DNA of 64,000 bases from Microbacterium sp. LWH3-1.2 (GTDB taxonomy: Bacteria > Actinomycetota > Actinomycetes > Actinomycetales > Microbacteriaceae): positions 1,922,001 to 1,986,000 of the forward strand of contig NZ_JBEGIK010000001.1 of NCBI RefSeq assembly GCF_040675855.1. Reading direction: 5' to 3'. Below are positions 29,525-37,388 of the stretch, piece after piece. Position 1 is the stretch's first letter; every line of letters begins with the position of its first letter. The notes below the pieces were generated by a model. It saw only the letters and a program-made list of their open reading frames with translations. It was not told the DNA's origin and did no database searches. Both the position numbers and the translations under genes were made by a program.

Positions 29525-31128
29525 GCCCACGGCGACTCGCGGTGGGCGCCGTCGGGCGCGGCGCCGGGGGCGGTCCAGCGGGTGGGGGACTGCTCGTCCG
29601 CGGGTGGCGGGGATGCGGGGGCGGCGGCCGGAGGGATGGCGGGCGGCTGCGCGGGCGCGGCGGGGCCGGGCGTCGGGGCGCCCTGCGCGGGCGGAACGCC
29701 GTGACCGGGCTGGGCCGAAGCCCCGTATCCGGTCGGTGGCCCGTACCCGGGTTGCGGTGCGTACCCGGGTTGCGGTGCGTACCCGGGTTGCGGTGCGTAC
29801 CCGGGTTGCGGTGGGTACCCGGGTTGCGGTGCGTACCCGGGTTGCGGTGCGTACCCGGGTTGCGGTGCGTACCCGGGTTGCGGTGGGTACCCGGGTTGCG
29901 GTGCGTACCCGGGTTGCGGTGGGTACCCGGGTTGCGGTGCGTACCCGGGTGGCGGCCCGTAGTCCGGCTGTGCCTGCGCCGAGAAGACCGCGCCGGCCGG
30001 CTCCGCCGGGTATCCCGGAATCGAGTAGCCGGGCGGGTACGGCGCGGAGCCGGGTGCCGGGTACGCGCTCGGAATGCCGCGCGGCGCGATCTCGCGCCCG
30101 ATGTGCTCGCGATAGGGGTCGGCGAGGGCGGTGGCTCCGGCATCCCGTCGCTCCACGTACGCGAGCAGGTCGAGGTCGAGCCCCTCGCGGCGCATGCGGC
30201 AGTCGATGTAGATGAGTGCGGTCGCGGTGGACTGCACGACGACGGCGACCGACTGCAGCAGCAGGGTGAGCACCTGGGTGAGCAGGGTCGCGGCGATGAA
30301 GCCGATGATGGCCGTCGGCTCGGGATCGCCCGTCGGCGCGATGATCGTCGTCAGCCCCATCGAGAGGAAGCTCATCGGCAGGCTCACCACTTGCGCGACG
30401 GCGGCGAAGATGACGCTGATCACGATGATGATGGCGAGGGCGGGCCAGAAGCGACGGCGCGTGAGGGTCCACGAGCGCGACAGCGCCTGGACGATCGTGG
30501 CGTGCTCCACGATGATGGCCGCCGGCACCAGCAGCAGCTTGATCATGAGCCACCATGTGAGGGGGATCGACGCGAGGATGACCAGGATCGTGAGCACGAT
30601 CGCCGCCGGTGGTGCCGCGATCGCGATGCTGACGATCGCGAGCACGACCACGGCGACCAGCGCGACGATCGCCAGGACGACCAGCAGCGAATAGCCGATC
30701 AGGCGCCACGCGATCGGCTTGACCTGGCGCCAGAGGGCGCCGAGGGTGAGCTTCTCGGCCACGGCGGCGTGCGTCACCTCGACGACGACGATGCCCTGCA
30801 CGATGACGCTGAGCGCGCCCGCGGCGAGCGAGAGTACGATCCCCGCGACGGCGGTGAGGGCGATCGACCCCGCCATCACCGTGTCGTACTCCTCGGTGCC
30901 CGGCCGCAGCGTGTCGAGGCGCGAGAACGACGCCCAGCCGACCGCGAGCACGCCGCCCAGGACCACGATGTACGCGAGCGTCTGCACGACGAGCGCGAAG
31001 CCCAGCAGCACGCGCGGGTTCTGCCGCAGCGCTGAGAACGAGCGGCCCAGGATCGTGCCGAACGACAGCGGGTGCAGCGGGATGATCCCGGGGCGTGACG
31101 CCGGCGTCCAGGCCGGGTATGCGGACAC
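29521..31128 (-). CDS. Membrane protein with proline-glutamine-tyrosine repeats (GDPD membrane-domain-like)
   Basis: The protein has 535 residues. The first ~330 hold six or more long hydrophobic segments: VLLGFALVVQTLAYIVVLGG, IALTAVAGIVLSLAAGALSV, LLVVLAIVALVAVVVLAIVS and AIVLTILVILASIPLTWWL among them. This resembles the glycerophosphoryl diester phosphodiesterase membrane domain. The C-terminal ~170 residues are cytoplasmic, Pro/Gly/Tyr-rich and contain eleven PQPGY(A/P) hexapeptides. GTG 31128 has GAGAGGGG just ahead. It heads the DUF4129-DUF4350-MoxR-DUF58 operon and diverges from mtrA. The enzymatic part of GDPD is absent, so catalysis is not expected. Confidence 0.8.
   Translation of the reverse strand: MSAYPAWTPASRPGIIPLHPLSFGTILGRSFSALRQNPRVLLGFALVVQTLAYIVVLGGVLAVGWASFSRLDTLRPGTEEYDTVMAGSIALTAVAGIVLSLAAGALSVIVQGIVVVEVTHAAVAEKLTLGALWRQVKPIAWRLIGYSLLVVLAIVALVAVVVLAIVSIAIAAPPAAIVLTILVILASIPLTWWLMIKLLLVPAAIIVEHATIVQALSRSWTLTRRRFWPALAIIIVISVIFAAVAQVVSLPMSFLSMGLTTIIAPTGDPEPTAIIGFIAATLLTQVLTLLLQSVAVVVQSTATALIYIDCRMRREGLDLDLLAYVERRDAGATALADPYREHIGREIAPRGIPSAYPAPGSAPYPPGYSIPGYPAEPAGAVFSAQAQPDYGPPPGYAPQPGYPPQPGYAPQPGYPPQPGYAPQPGYAPQPGYAPQPGYPPQPGYAPQPGYAPQPGYAPQPGYGPPTGYGASAQPGHGVPPAQGAPTPGPAAPAQPPAIPPAAAPASPPPADEQSPTRWTAPGAAPDGAHRESPWA
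29743..29955. repeat. In-frame 18-bp tandem repeat, about 11 units
   Basis: The unit GTACCCGGGTTGCGGTGC (plus strand) is repeated about eleven times with one third-codon-block variation (GCG or GGG), coding PQPGYA or PQPGYP. The units are almost identical at DNA level, so copy number probably varies between strains. Each unit contains CCCGGG. Confidence 0.9.
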
Positions 31129-31300
31129 GATTCCCCTCTCGGTCGGCGGCGCGTCGCGGGTTGCGCAGCGCATCGGCCGCGCGCTCCGGACGGCGCTTGC
31201 CCCTATCGTTCCACATCGAGCGGATGCCGCAGCGGCCGTGTGGATGAGGCTCTCGGCGTCCGTTCGGGCGAGCTTCGGCCGGTCCACAGCCCTGGTCGAC

Positions 31301-31306
31301 TACTCT
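31301..31306 (+). promoter_or_regulatory. Possible -10 of mtrA
   Basis: TACTCT at 31301-31306 would start a message with a ~60-nt leader that includes the AGAAGGAA site before mtrA. No good -35 is seen. The 243-bp gap between the divergent operons also has TCCACA/TGTGGA arms near 31208-31245 of unknown meaning. Confidence 0.35.
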
Positions 31307-31371
31307 GTGGGAAGCGCACGGGGACGCGCACGTCGTCCTCTGCGCCTGGACAGAAGGAACGAACGCGCGCG

Positions 31372-32052
31372 ATGACTTCACGCATCCTGGTGGTCGACGA
31401 TGACACCGCCCTTGCCGAGATGATCGGGATCGTGCTGCGCACGGAGGGATTCGAGACGGCCTTCTGCGCGGACGGCGCCGAGGCCGTCGAGGCGTGGCGC
31501 GCCGAGCGCCCCGATCTCATCCTCCTCGACCTGATGCTGCCGGGCATGGACGGCATCGAGATCTGCACCCGCATCCGCGCCGAATCCGGCGTCCCGATCA
31601 TCATGCTCACCGCGCGCACCGACACGGCCGATGTCGTGAAGGGCCTGGAGTCGGGCGCCGACGACTACATCGTCAAGCCCTTCAACCCGAAGGAGCTGGT
31701 CGCCCGCATCCGTACGCGGCTGCGGCCCGCGAGCCAGCCCGCGAACGACTCGCTCCGGATCGGCGACCTCACGGTCGACGTGGCGGCGCACGAGGTGCGT
31801 CGCGGCAACGGGCCCATCGCGCTGACCCCCCTCGAATTCGAGCTGCTCGTCGCCCTGGCATCCAAGCCCCAGCAGGTGTTCTCGCGTGAGATGCTGCTCG
31901 AGCAGGTGTGGGGCTACCACTACAAGGCCGACACTCGTCTGGTGAACGTCCACGTGCAGCGGCTGCGGGCCAAGGTCGAGAAGGACCCCGACAATCCCAA
32001 GATCGTGACGACGGTGCGCGGCGTCGGATACCGCGCCGGCGCCGTCGTCTAG
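31372..32052 (+). CDS. mtrA: Response regulator MtrA
   Basis: The protein has 226 residues: an OmpR-type receiver (Asp9-Asp10 pocket, phospho-acceptor Asp53 in LLDLMLPGMDG, Lys in YIVKPFNPKEL) plus a winged-helix DNA-binding domain (LTPLEFELLVALASKPQQVFSREMLLEQVWG is split over it). It is almost identical in layout to mycobacterial MtrA, the essential regulator of cell wall hydrolases, division and replication timing. It is followed after 6 bp by mtrB and then lpqB, the invariant actinobacterial order. ATG 31372 begins the MTSRILVVDDD strand; longer frames upstream have no support. Confidence 0.95.
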   Translation: MTSRILVVDDDTALAEMIGIVLRTEGFETAFCADGAEAVEAWRAERPDLILLDLMLPGMDGIEICTRIRAESGVPIIMLTARTDTADVVKGLESGADDYIVKPFNPKELVARIRTRLRPASQPANDSLRIGDLTVDVAAHEVRRGNGPIALTPLEFELLVALASKPQQVFSREMLLEQVWGYHYKADTRLVNVHVQRLRAKVEKDPDNPKIVTTVRGVGYRAGAVV

Positions 32053-32058
32053 GCCGCC

Positions 32059-33783
32059 ATGACCGCGCCGATCACGGCCGTGACACCGGCGCGCGCCCGC
32101 ATCCCCTGGTGGCGGCTCTGGCGAGCGTGGCCGGGGGAGATCGCGGGGCTCTGGCGTCGCTCGCTGAGGTTCCGCACGATCCTGGTGACGATCGGGCTCA
32201 CCGCGCTCGCGGTCGTGGTCGCGTGCGTGTGGATGGCCCTTGCGATCCAGAACGACCTGTTCGCGTCGCGCAAGGACCAGGTGCTGATGGACGCCGAGCA
32301 GGCGCGCGCCGCGGCGCAGCGGACCCTCGACGCGTCGGTGCAGAACGACTCCATCCAGCTGCAGAACGTCATGACCCTGGCGTTCACCGCGCTGCGCGAC
32401 CAGTCGTCGGCCGTGATCGTCGGCGCCTACCGGATCGGGCCCCTCGTGCCCAACGCGCCGCAGGACTTCAGCACGAACGAGGAGGTGATGAACGAGCTGC
32501 TCACCATCCCGATGCGGGCGCTCGTCCGCACCAATCCCGACCAGCAGATCTGGCAGCCCGTCGCGCTTCCCGACGGTGACGACTCCACCGTCCCGGGAAT
32601 CCTGGTGGGTCAGCAGCTCACGATCGAGGGTGTGGCGTCGTACGAGCTGTACCTGGCCTACGACCTGGCCAACGCGCCGGAGACGCTCACGTTCGTGCAG
32701 CGGACGCTGTGGGTGGTCGGCATCGGCCTCGTCCTGCTCATCAGCGGCATCGCCTGGTTCGTCCTGCGTTCCGTCACCACCCCCATCAGTGAGGCCGCCG
32801 ACACCAGCGCGAAGCTCGCGGCGGGCCGTCTCGACGTGCGCCTCGAAGTGCACGGCGAGGACGAGCTGGCGACGCTCGGCCGCTCGTTCAACGCGATGGC
32901 CGACAGCATGGAGTCGCAGATCAAGGAGCTCGCCGATCTCTCGCTCGTGCAGCAGCGCTTCGTCTCCGACGTCTCGCACGAGCTGCGCACGCCGATGACG
33001 ACGATCCGCCTCGCCGCCGACATGATCAACGACCAGCGGGACGACTTCGACCCCGCCACCGCACGCGCAGCCGAGCTGCTCAACGCCCAGGTGCAGCGGT
33101 TCGAGACGCTCCTCACCGACCTGCTCGAGATCAGCCGCTACGACGCGGGATCGGTCCAGCTCGAGCTGGAGCCGACGAGCCTGGCCCACCTGGCGGAGGA
33201 CGTGATCGGATCGATGCAGCAGCTCGCGGAGCAGCACGGCACCGACGTGCGTCTCGTTGCGCCCGGGGGGTATTCTCCGGTCGACATGGACCCGCGGCGC
33301 GTTCGCCGCGTGGTGCGCAATCTCCTCGGCAACGCGATCGAACACGGCGAGGGTCGTCCCATCGTGGTCAGCGTCGACAGCAATCAGCAGGCCGTCGCGA
33401 TCGGCGTGCGCGACTACGGCATGGGAATGAAGCCCGAAGACGTCGAGCACGTCTTCGACCGGTTCTGGCGCGCCGACCCGTCGCGCAAGCGCACGATCGG
33501 CGGTACCGGCCTCGGCCTGTCGATCGCACTGGGCGACGCGAAGCTGCACGGCGGCGAGCTGGCGGTCTGGTCCGAGGTCGGCCGCGGCACGAACTTCGTC
33601 CTGACCCTCCCGCGGCAGGCCGCACCGCTCGACGGGGAGTCGCCGATCCCGGTCGATCCCGGCGACGACGCCGTCGCCGCCCTGGACGACCTCGGCCTCA
33701 CGTCTCCGATCGACCTGCCCCGCGCCGATGGTGCGAATGGTGGGAGCGGGACGGATGCTGCGCCCCGAGGAGGATCCGCATGA
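32059..33783 (+). CDS. mtrB: Sensor histidine kinase MtrB
   Basis: This is a 574-residue kinase. It has a membrane helix at about 45-68 (TILVTIGLTALAVVVACVWM), an extracytoplasmic sensor of ~160 residues and a second helix near 220 (TLWVVGIGLVLLISGIAWFV). Next come HAMP, the H-box DVSHELRTPM with phospho-acceptor His307, and the ATPase boxes NLLGNAIEHG, DRFWR and GTGLGLSIALG. It phosphorylates MtrA. The last four bases overlap the lpqB start, so the lipoprotein LpqB, which modulates MtrB, is made with it. Confidence 0.95.
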   Translation: MTAPITAVTPARARIPWWRLWRAWPGEIAGLWRRSLRFRTILVTIGLTALAVVVACVWMALAIQNDLFASRKDQVLMDAEQARAAAQRTLDASVQNDSIQLQNVMTLAFTALRDQSSAVIVGAYRIGPLVPNAPQDFSTNEEVMNELLTIPMRALVRTNPDQQIWQPVALPDGDDSTVPGILVGQQLTIEGVASYELYLAYDLANAPETLTFVQRTLWVVGIGLVLLISGIAWFVLRSVTTPISEAADTSAKLAAGRLDVRLEVHGEDELATLGRSFNAMADSMESQIKELADLSLVQQRFVSDVSHELRTPMTTIRLAADMINDQRDDFDPATARAAELLNAQVQRFETLLTDLLEISRYDAGSVQLELEPTSLAHLAEDVIGSMQQLAEQHGTDVRLVAPGGYSPVDMDPRRVRRVVRNLLGNAIEHGEGRPIVVSVDSNQQAVAIGVRDYGMGMKPEDVEHVFDRFWRADPSRKRTIGGTGLGLSIALGDAKLHGGELAVWSEVGRGTNFVLTLPRQAAPLDGESPIPVDPGDDAVAALDDLGLTSPIDLPRADGANGGSGTDAAPRGGSA

Positions 33784-35489
33784 CCCGGGTACGCGGCATC
33801 CTGGCCCTCATCCTCGCACTGTGCGCGGTCGTGGTGACCGGCTGCGCGGGCTTCCCGACGGGCGGGCCCCCCGAGTACGGGCTCGAGAACGGCAACACCG
33901 GAAACGGCTCGCAGAACGTGGTGTTCATCCCCAACCGGCCGCAGCCTGGGGCGACACCGCAGCAGATCGTGGAGGGCTTCATCGATGCCGGCTCGGGCCC
34001 CGGCGTCGTCGGTCGCTGGGACGTCGCCAGGGAATTCCTGACGCCTGCCATGGCCGAGACGTGGAATCCGGATGCGCAGGTGATCGTCGACGAGCGCGCC
34101 GAGCGCGACTACGTCGAGACCGGGGAGGGGCTCGTCGACTTCGCATCCGAGGTCCTCGGGTCGGTCGACGACAAGGGGTCGTACCAGCGTGCCGATCTCT
34201 CGCCCGGAAACTGGACGTTCCGCCTGGACCAGCAGGAGGACGGCGAATGGCGCATCAGTGAGGCACCCGACGGCGTCTGGCTCGACGAGGCCCAGTTCCC
34301 GCAGGTGTTCCACCGCTATCCGCTGATGTACTTCGACCCCTCTTGGCAGTTCCTCGTGCCGGACGTCCGCTGGTTCCCCGTCACCAAGGCTGCGGGCAGC
34401 ATCGCCAACGCCCTCGTCAACAAGCCGATGAGCGAGTGGCTGGCCGAATCGGTGCAGACCGCCTTCCCCGACGGCGTGTCGGAGGTCGCGGTGGTGCCAA
34501 CGGCGGACGAAGGCGTCTCTGATGTCGCCCTCAAGGGCGACGCCATGCTGGCCGCGAGCAGCGACGCTCGCAACCGCATGCTCACACAGCTCGAGGAGAG
34601 CCTTCGCGCCGCCGGCGTGACCGAGGTCGTGATGACCGTCGAGTCCGCCCCGATCGACGCGCAGCCCGTCGCGGTGCGTTCGACGCGCGTGGCGGCGGCC
34701 CCCCTGGTGCTGACGGAAGCCGGCTTCGGCTTCCTCACCGGAGACGAGATCGACAAGATCCCCGGCCTCTCGGCTGCGGTGGAGGCCGCCTCGCCGGTCA
34801 GCGTGCAGGTCGGGGCGGAGCGCGACCTGGCGGCTGCCCGCCTGGCCTCCGGGGCGGTGGTGCGGCTGAACTCGGCCGGGACCGAGCCCGAGGTGCTGGA
34901 CACGCGTCCGAGGCTGGTCGATCCGGTGATCGACCCGGCCGGGGTGGTGTGGAGCGTCCCCCAGGACGATCCGTCGGCGCTGCGCGCCTACCTGCCCACG
35001 GGGGATGTGATCGAGGTCGCGGACGCGTGGGGCGACGCGACCGCCATCGCCGGCATGGCGCTGTCCCGCGACGGCACGCGCCTCGCCGCGGTGGTGAGCG
35101 CGGGCGGGCGCACGGTGGTGTCGGTGGCCGGAGTCGTCCGCGAGGACGGCGTGCCGGCGCGCATCGGCCAGCCGATTCAGCTCGCGGTGGTGGGCGGCGC
35201 CATCATCGGCGTCACGCGGATCGGCGTCACGTGGATCGACGACGTCTCGGTCGGCGTGCTCACCAGCGGGGCTGACACCGACTCGACGGTCATCGAGCAG
35301 GTGGTCGGCGCACCGACCGCCGGCTCCACCGCCCCTTCGGGAATCGCCGCGATCGCCGGTGGCACGGGAATCTCGAGCCTCCGCCTGCGTGCCGAGGACG
35401 GCACCCTGTACGTCAAGCGCGGCACGAGCTGGCAGCCCACGGCGACCGGCATCGTGGTCCTCGCGACCCAGCAGGGCGCGCCGCAGTAG
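33780..35489 (+). CDS. lpqB: Lipoprotein LpqB
   Basis: This 569-residue lipoprotein has a signal peptide of 21 residues and the lipobox VTGC with Cys22. The middle contains the GerMN-like domain (YPLMYFDPSWQFLVPDVRWFP and the SVQTAFPDGVSEVAVVP region). The last ~270 residues resemble a beta-propeller (LVDPVIDPAGVVWSVPQDDPSALRAYLPTG is in its first blade). LpqB sits outside the membrane and binds the MtrB sensor domain in mycobacteria. ATG 33780 is in an ATGA overlap with mtrB. Confidence 0.94.
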   Translation: MTRVRGILALILALCAVVVTGCAGFPTGGPPEYGLENGNTGNGSQNVVFIPNRPQPGATPQQIVEGFIDAGSGPGVVGRWDVAREFLTPAMAETWNPDAQVIVDERAERDYVETGEGLVDFASEVLGSVDDKGSYQRADLSPGNWTFRLDQQEDGEWRISEAPDGVWLDEAQFPQVFHRYPLMYFDPSWQFLVPDVRWFPVTKAAGSIANALVNKPMSEWLAESVQTAFPDGVSEVAVVPTADEGVSDVALKGDAMLAASSDARNRMLTQLEESLRAAGVTEVVMTVESAPIDAQPVAVRSTRVAAAPLVLTEAGFGFLTGDEIDKIPGLSAAVEAASPVSVQVGAERDLAAARLASGAVVRLNSAGTEPEVLDTRPRLVDPVIDPAGVVWSVPQDDPSALRAYLPTGDVIEVADAWGDATAIAGMALSRDGTRLAAVVSAGGRTVVSVAGVVREDGVPARIGQPIQLAVVGGAIIGVTRIGVTWIDDVSVGVLTSGADTDSTVIEQVVGAPTAGSTAPSGIAAIAGGTGISSLRLRAEDGTLYVKRGTSWQPTATGIVVLATQQGAPQ

Positions 35490-35583
35490 CGGCTCCTCCA
35501 CACCCGTCTGCGCGAGCGAGCCGTCCACGGATCGTGGCGGTGGGCGCCGGGTCGCCCCCTGCGCGCGGGAAGCTGGGGCGGTG

Positions 35584-36243
35584 ATGTCGGAGATCGTGCT
35601 CGCGGTGCGCGAGGCCTGTGCGGACGCGCTGGCGCTGCTTCTTCCCGTCGCGTGCGCGGGGTGCGACGAAGCCGACGTCGCTCTGTGCGAGCGATGCGCG
35701 TTCGCCCTCGCCCCCGATCCCCGCGAGCAGGTCGTGGACGCGCCCGGTGGGGCCGTCGCGGTGTGGAGCGGGCTCGCGTTCGACGGGGTGCCCGCGCGAG
35801 TGCTGCGCGCGGTCAAGGAGGACGGGCGCACCGGCTTGGCGACGGCGCTCGCGCCCGCGCTGACGGCGGCCCTTGACCGCGCGGGTGCCGCGGACGCCGT
35901 GCCCGTGCCGATGCCCACGTCTCGCCAGGCCCACCGGCGGCGCGGCTACCGCGTTCCCGATCTGCTCGTGCGGCGCACCGGTCGCCGTCCCCGTCGGCTG
36001 CTGCGCTACGCCCGCCGCACGTCCGACCAGCGAGGTCTCGATCGCGACGCTCGGGCGCGGAACGTCGCCGACAGCCTGGTTGCGGCGGACGCCGCGGGCC
36101 TGCGCGTCGTGGTCGTCGACGACGTCGTGACGACCGGCGCCAGCCTTGCCGAAGCGGTCCGCGCGCTGCGCGCCGCGGGTGCCGACGTGGTGGCTGCGGT
36201 GACGGTCGCGGCCACCCCGCTGAGGCGTCCCACGAGCCGGTGA
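35584..36243 (+). CDS. ComF-family phosphoribosyltransferase-like protein
   Basis: The protein has 219 residues. Four cysteines near the N-terminus (Cys24, Cys27, Cys35, Cys38) form the ComF zinc finger. The C-terminal half is a type I phosphoribosyltransferase fold with the PRPP loop VVVVDDVVTTGAS. ComF (GntX) is needed for DNA uptake in transformable bacteria, but its biochemical role is unsettled and it also occurs in non-competent species. ATG 35584 is used; GTG 35581 is an equal alternative. It lies between lpqB and hpf, the usual actinobacterial position. Confidence 0.88.
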   Translation: MSEIVLAVREACADALALLLPVACAGCDEADVALCERCAFALAPDPREQVVDAPGGAVAVWSGLAFDGVPARVLRAVKEDGRTGLATALAPALTAALDRAGAADAVPVPMPTSRQAHRRRGYRVPDLLVRRTGRRPRRLLRYARRTSDQRGLDRDARARNVADSLVAADAAGLRVVVVDDVVTTGASLAEAVRALRAAGADVVAAVTVAATPLRRPTSR

Positions 36244-36273
36244 ACGGCATCCTGACGCATTCGAAACTCACAG

Positions 36274-36347
36274 GTGACAGAGTCCGGACGCGCGGCTAGC
36301 GTGGGGATGACAAGGCGACTGATGGTCCGCCCTTGGCCGGGCGGACC
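36274..36347 (+). promoter_or_regulatory. hpf promoter and 5' leader hairpin
   Basis: GTGACA (36274-36279) and TAGCGT (36297-36302) with a 17-bp spacer form a vegetative-type promoter, start near 36309. In the leader, GGTCCGCCC (36324-36332) pairs perfectly with GGGCGGACC (36339-36347) around a 6-nt loop. The ribosome site AAGGAGG (36353-36359) begins six bases after the stem. Confidence 0.6.
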
Positions 36348-36365
36348 GGAACAAGGAGGTCAAGG

Positions 36366-37025
36366 ATGGAAACCAGCATCGTCGGCGTGGGAGTGGGCAT
36401 CACAGATCGCTTCCGCGGTGTCGTCGAGGAGAAGGCCCTCCGCATCGAGAACCTCGCCCCGCGCGCTCAACGCGTGGACGTCAAGGTCACACACCGCGCG
36501 TACCACAACGGTCGTATGGAGGATGAGACCGTCGAACTCACCGTCAACGGCAAGGGGCCCGTCATCCGGGCCGAGGCCACCGACGGCGACAAGTTCACCG
36601 CACTGGACCTCGCGGTCGACAAGCTGTGCGAACAGCTGCGCCGCGCGAAGGACAAGCGCGTCGACGCGCGCAACCACCCGCGCGGCGCCAAGTTCGAGAA
36701 GGGCAGCGGCGCGCTCCAGGGGATCGATCTGCAGCCGGCGTCGGTCGACGTGCTCCGTGCCGTCGCCACCGGTGAGATCCCTGTCGTCACGGGCAACGAG
36801 GAGGAAGAGGGCTACACGCCGGTCGTGATCCGCACGAAGGAGTTCCACCCGGAGTGGATGTCGGTCGAGGAGGCCGTCGACCGCATGGAGCTGGTCGGCC
36901 ACGACTTCTTCCTCTTCATCGACGCGCGCACGGACCACCCGAGCGTGGTGTACCGCCGTAAGGGCTGGGACTACGGGGTGATCTCGCTGACCACCATGGC
37001 GCAGCCGGAGGAGCTCGCGTCCTGA
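36366..37025 (+). CDS. hpf: Long-form ribosome hibernation-promoting factor
   Basis: This 219-residue protein has an N-terminal S30AE domain (residues ~1-100, IVGVGVGITDRFRGVVEEKALRI begins it) that sits in the ribosome decoding region. The C-terminal dimerisation domain (about 160-215, EFHPEWMSVEEAVDRMELVGHDFFLF lies there) pairs two 70S particles into inactive 100S dimers. Length and the C-terminal domain identify the long form. A near-consensus AAGGAGG is seven bases before ATG 36366. It normally precedes secA; here 13 kb separate them. Confidence 0.94.
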   Translation: METSIVGVGVGITDRFRGVVEEKALRIENLAPRAQRVDVKVTHRAYHNGRMEDETVELTVNGKGPVIRAEATDGDKFTALDLAVDKLCEQLRRAKDKRVDARNHPRGAKFEKGSGALQGIDLQPASVDVLRAVATGEIPVVTGNEEEEGYTPVVIRTKEFHPEWMSVEEAVDRMELVGHDFFLFIDARTDHPSVVYRRKGWDYGVISLTTMAQPEELAS

Positions 37026-37037
37026 CACATTCTCCGA

Positions 37038-37069
37038 GGGGTGCGGTCGCTGCGGCGGTCGCACCCCTT
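37038..37069 (+). terminator. Hairpin after hpf
   Basis: AGGGGTGCG (37038-37046) pairs with CGCACCCCT (37061-37069) around a 14-nt loop, 12 bp past the hpf stop, followed by only TTG. It is a plausible intrinsic terminator of the GC-rich type. Confidence 0.65.
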
Positions 37070-37278
37070 GTGCGTGTCCGTGAAACGGATGCCCCCACCC
37101 GGTCGACGATGGAAGTCGGTACGCCACCGACGAGTCGAATCGTAGTGGCCGCGGCATCCGGGTCATCCGTCCACAGGTGTCTGACGTGATCATCCGAAAC
37201 ACCCGCCTGCGGGGTCGCCGCCCTCGGACCCGGCCCCAAGGGTTCGTGCAGGTTTGCCGGAACACGGGTCCGTGACGT

Positions 37279-37314
37279 GACACGCCGGGGGACGGATGCT
37301 TCACCCGGCGTGTC
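37279..37314 (-). terminator. Hairpin downstream of the coiled-coil gene, in a 363-bp gap
   Basis: GACACGCCGGG (37279-37289) and CCCGGCGTGTC (37304-37314) are a perfect 11-bp inverted repeat. It lies 75-110 nt beyond the minus-strand stop at 37389 and probably ends that message. The gap 37026-37388 between convergent genes otherwise holds the hpf terminator and unremarkable sequence with no convincing small gene. Confidence 0.6.
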
Positions 37315-37388
37315 GTCGTGACCAGCCCGTGTTTCTGCCGAGGAGGCGGTGAGGTGAGCAGGGAGGGGTGAGACCGCTCCGGGAGACG

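Noticed and set aside
29466..30215. Plus-strand frame coding RTRVAV repeats, and a possible CRISPR array
   Set aside because: The 18-bp repeats have no spacers and encode the regular PQPGY repeats of the minus-strand membrane protein. The plus-strand frame is a by-product.
31200..31320. DnaA-box-like words (TCCACA, CCACAG) before mtrA
   Set aside because: They are isolated, imperfect and not arranged as an origin. No dnaA, dnaN or AT-rich region is nearby.
37070..37278. A small RNA or small protein gene in the hpf/coiled-coil gap
   Set aside because: No promoter-plus-structure or ribosome-site-plus-frame combination stood out. The two hairpins fit terminators.
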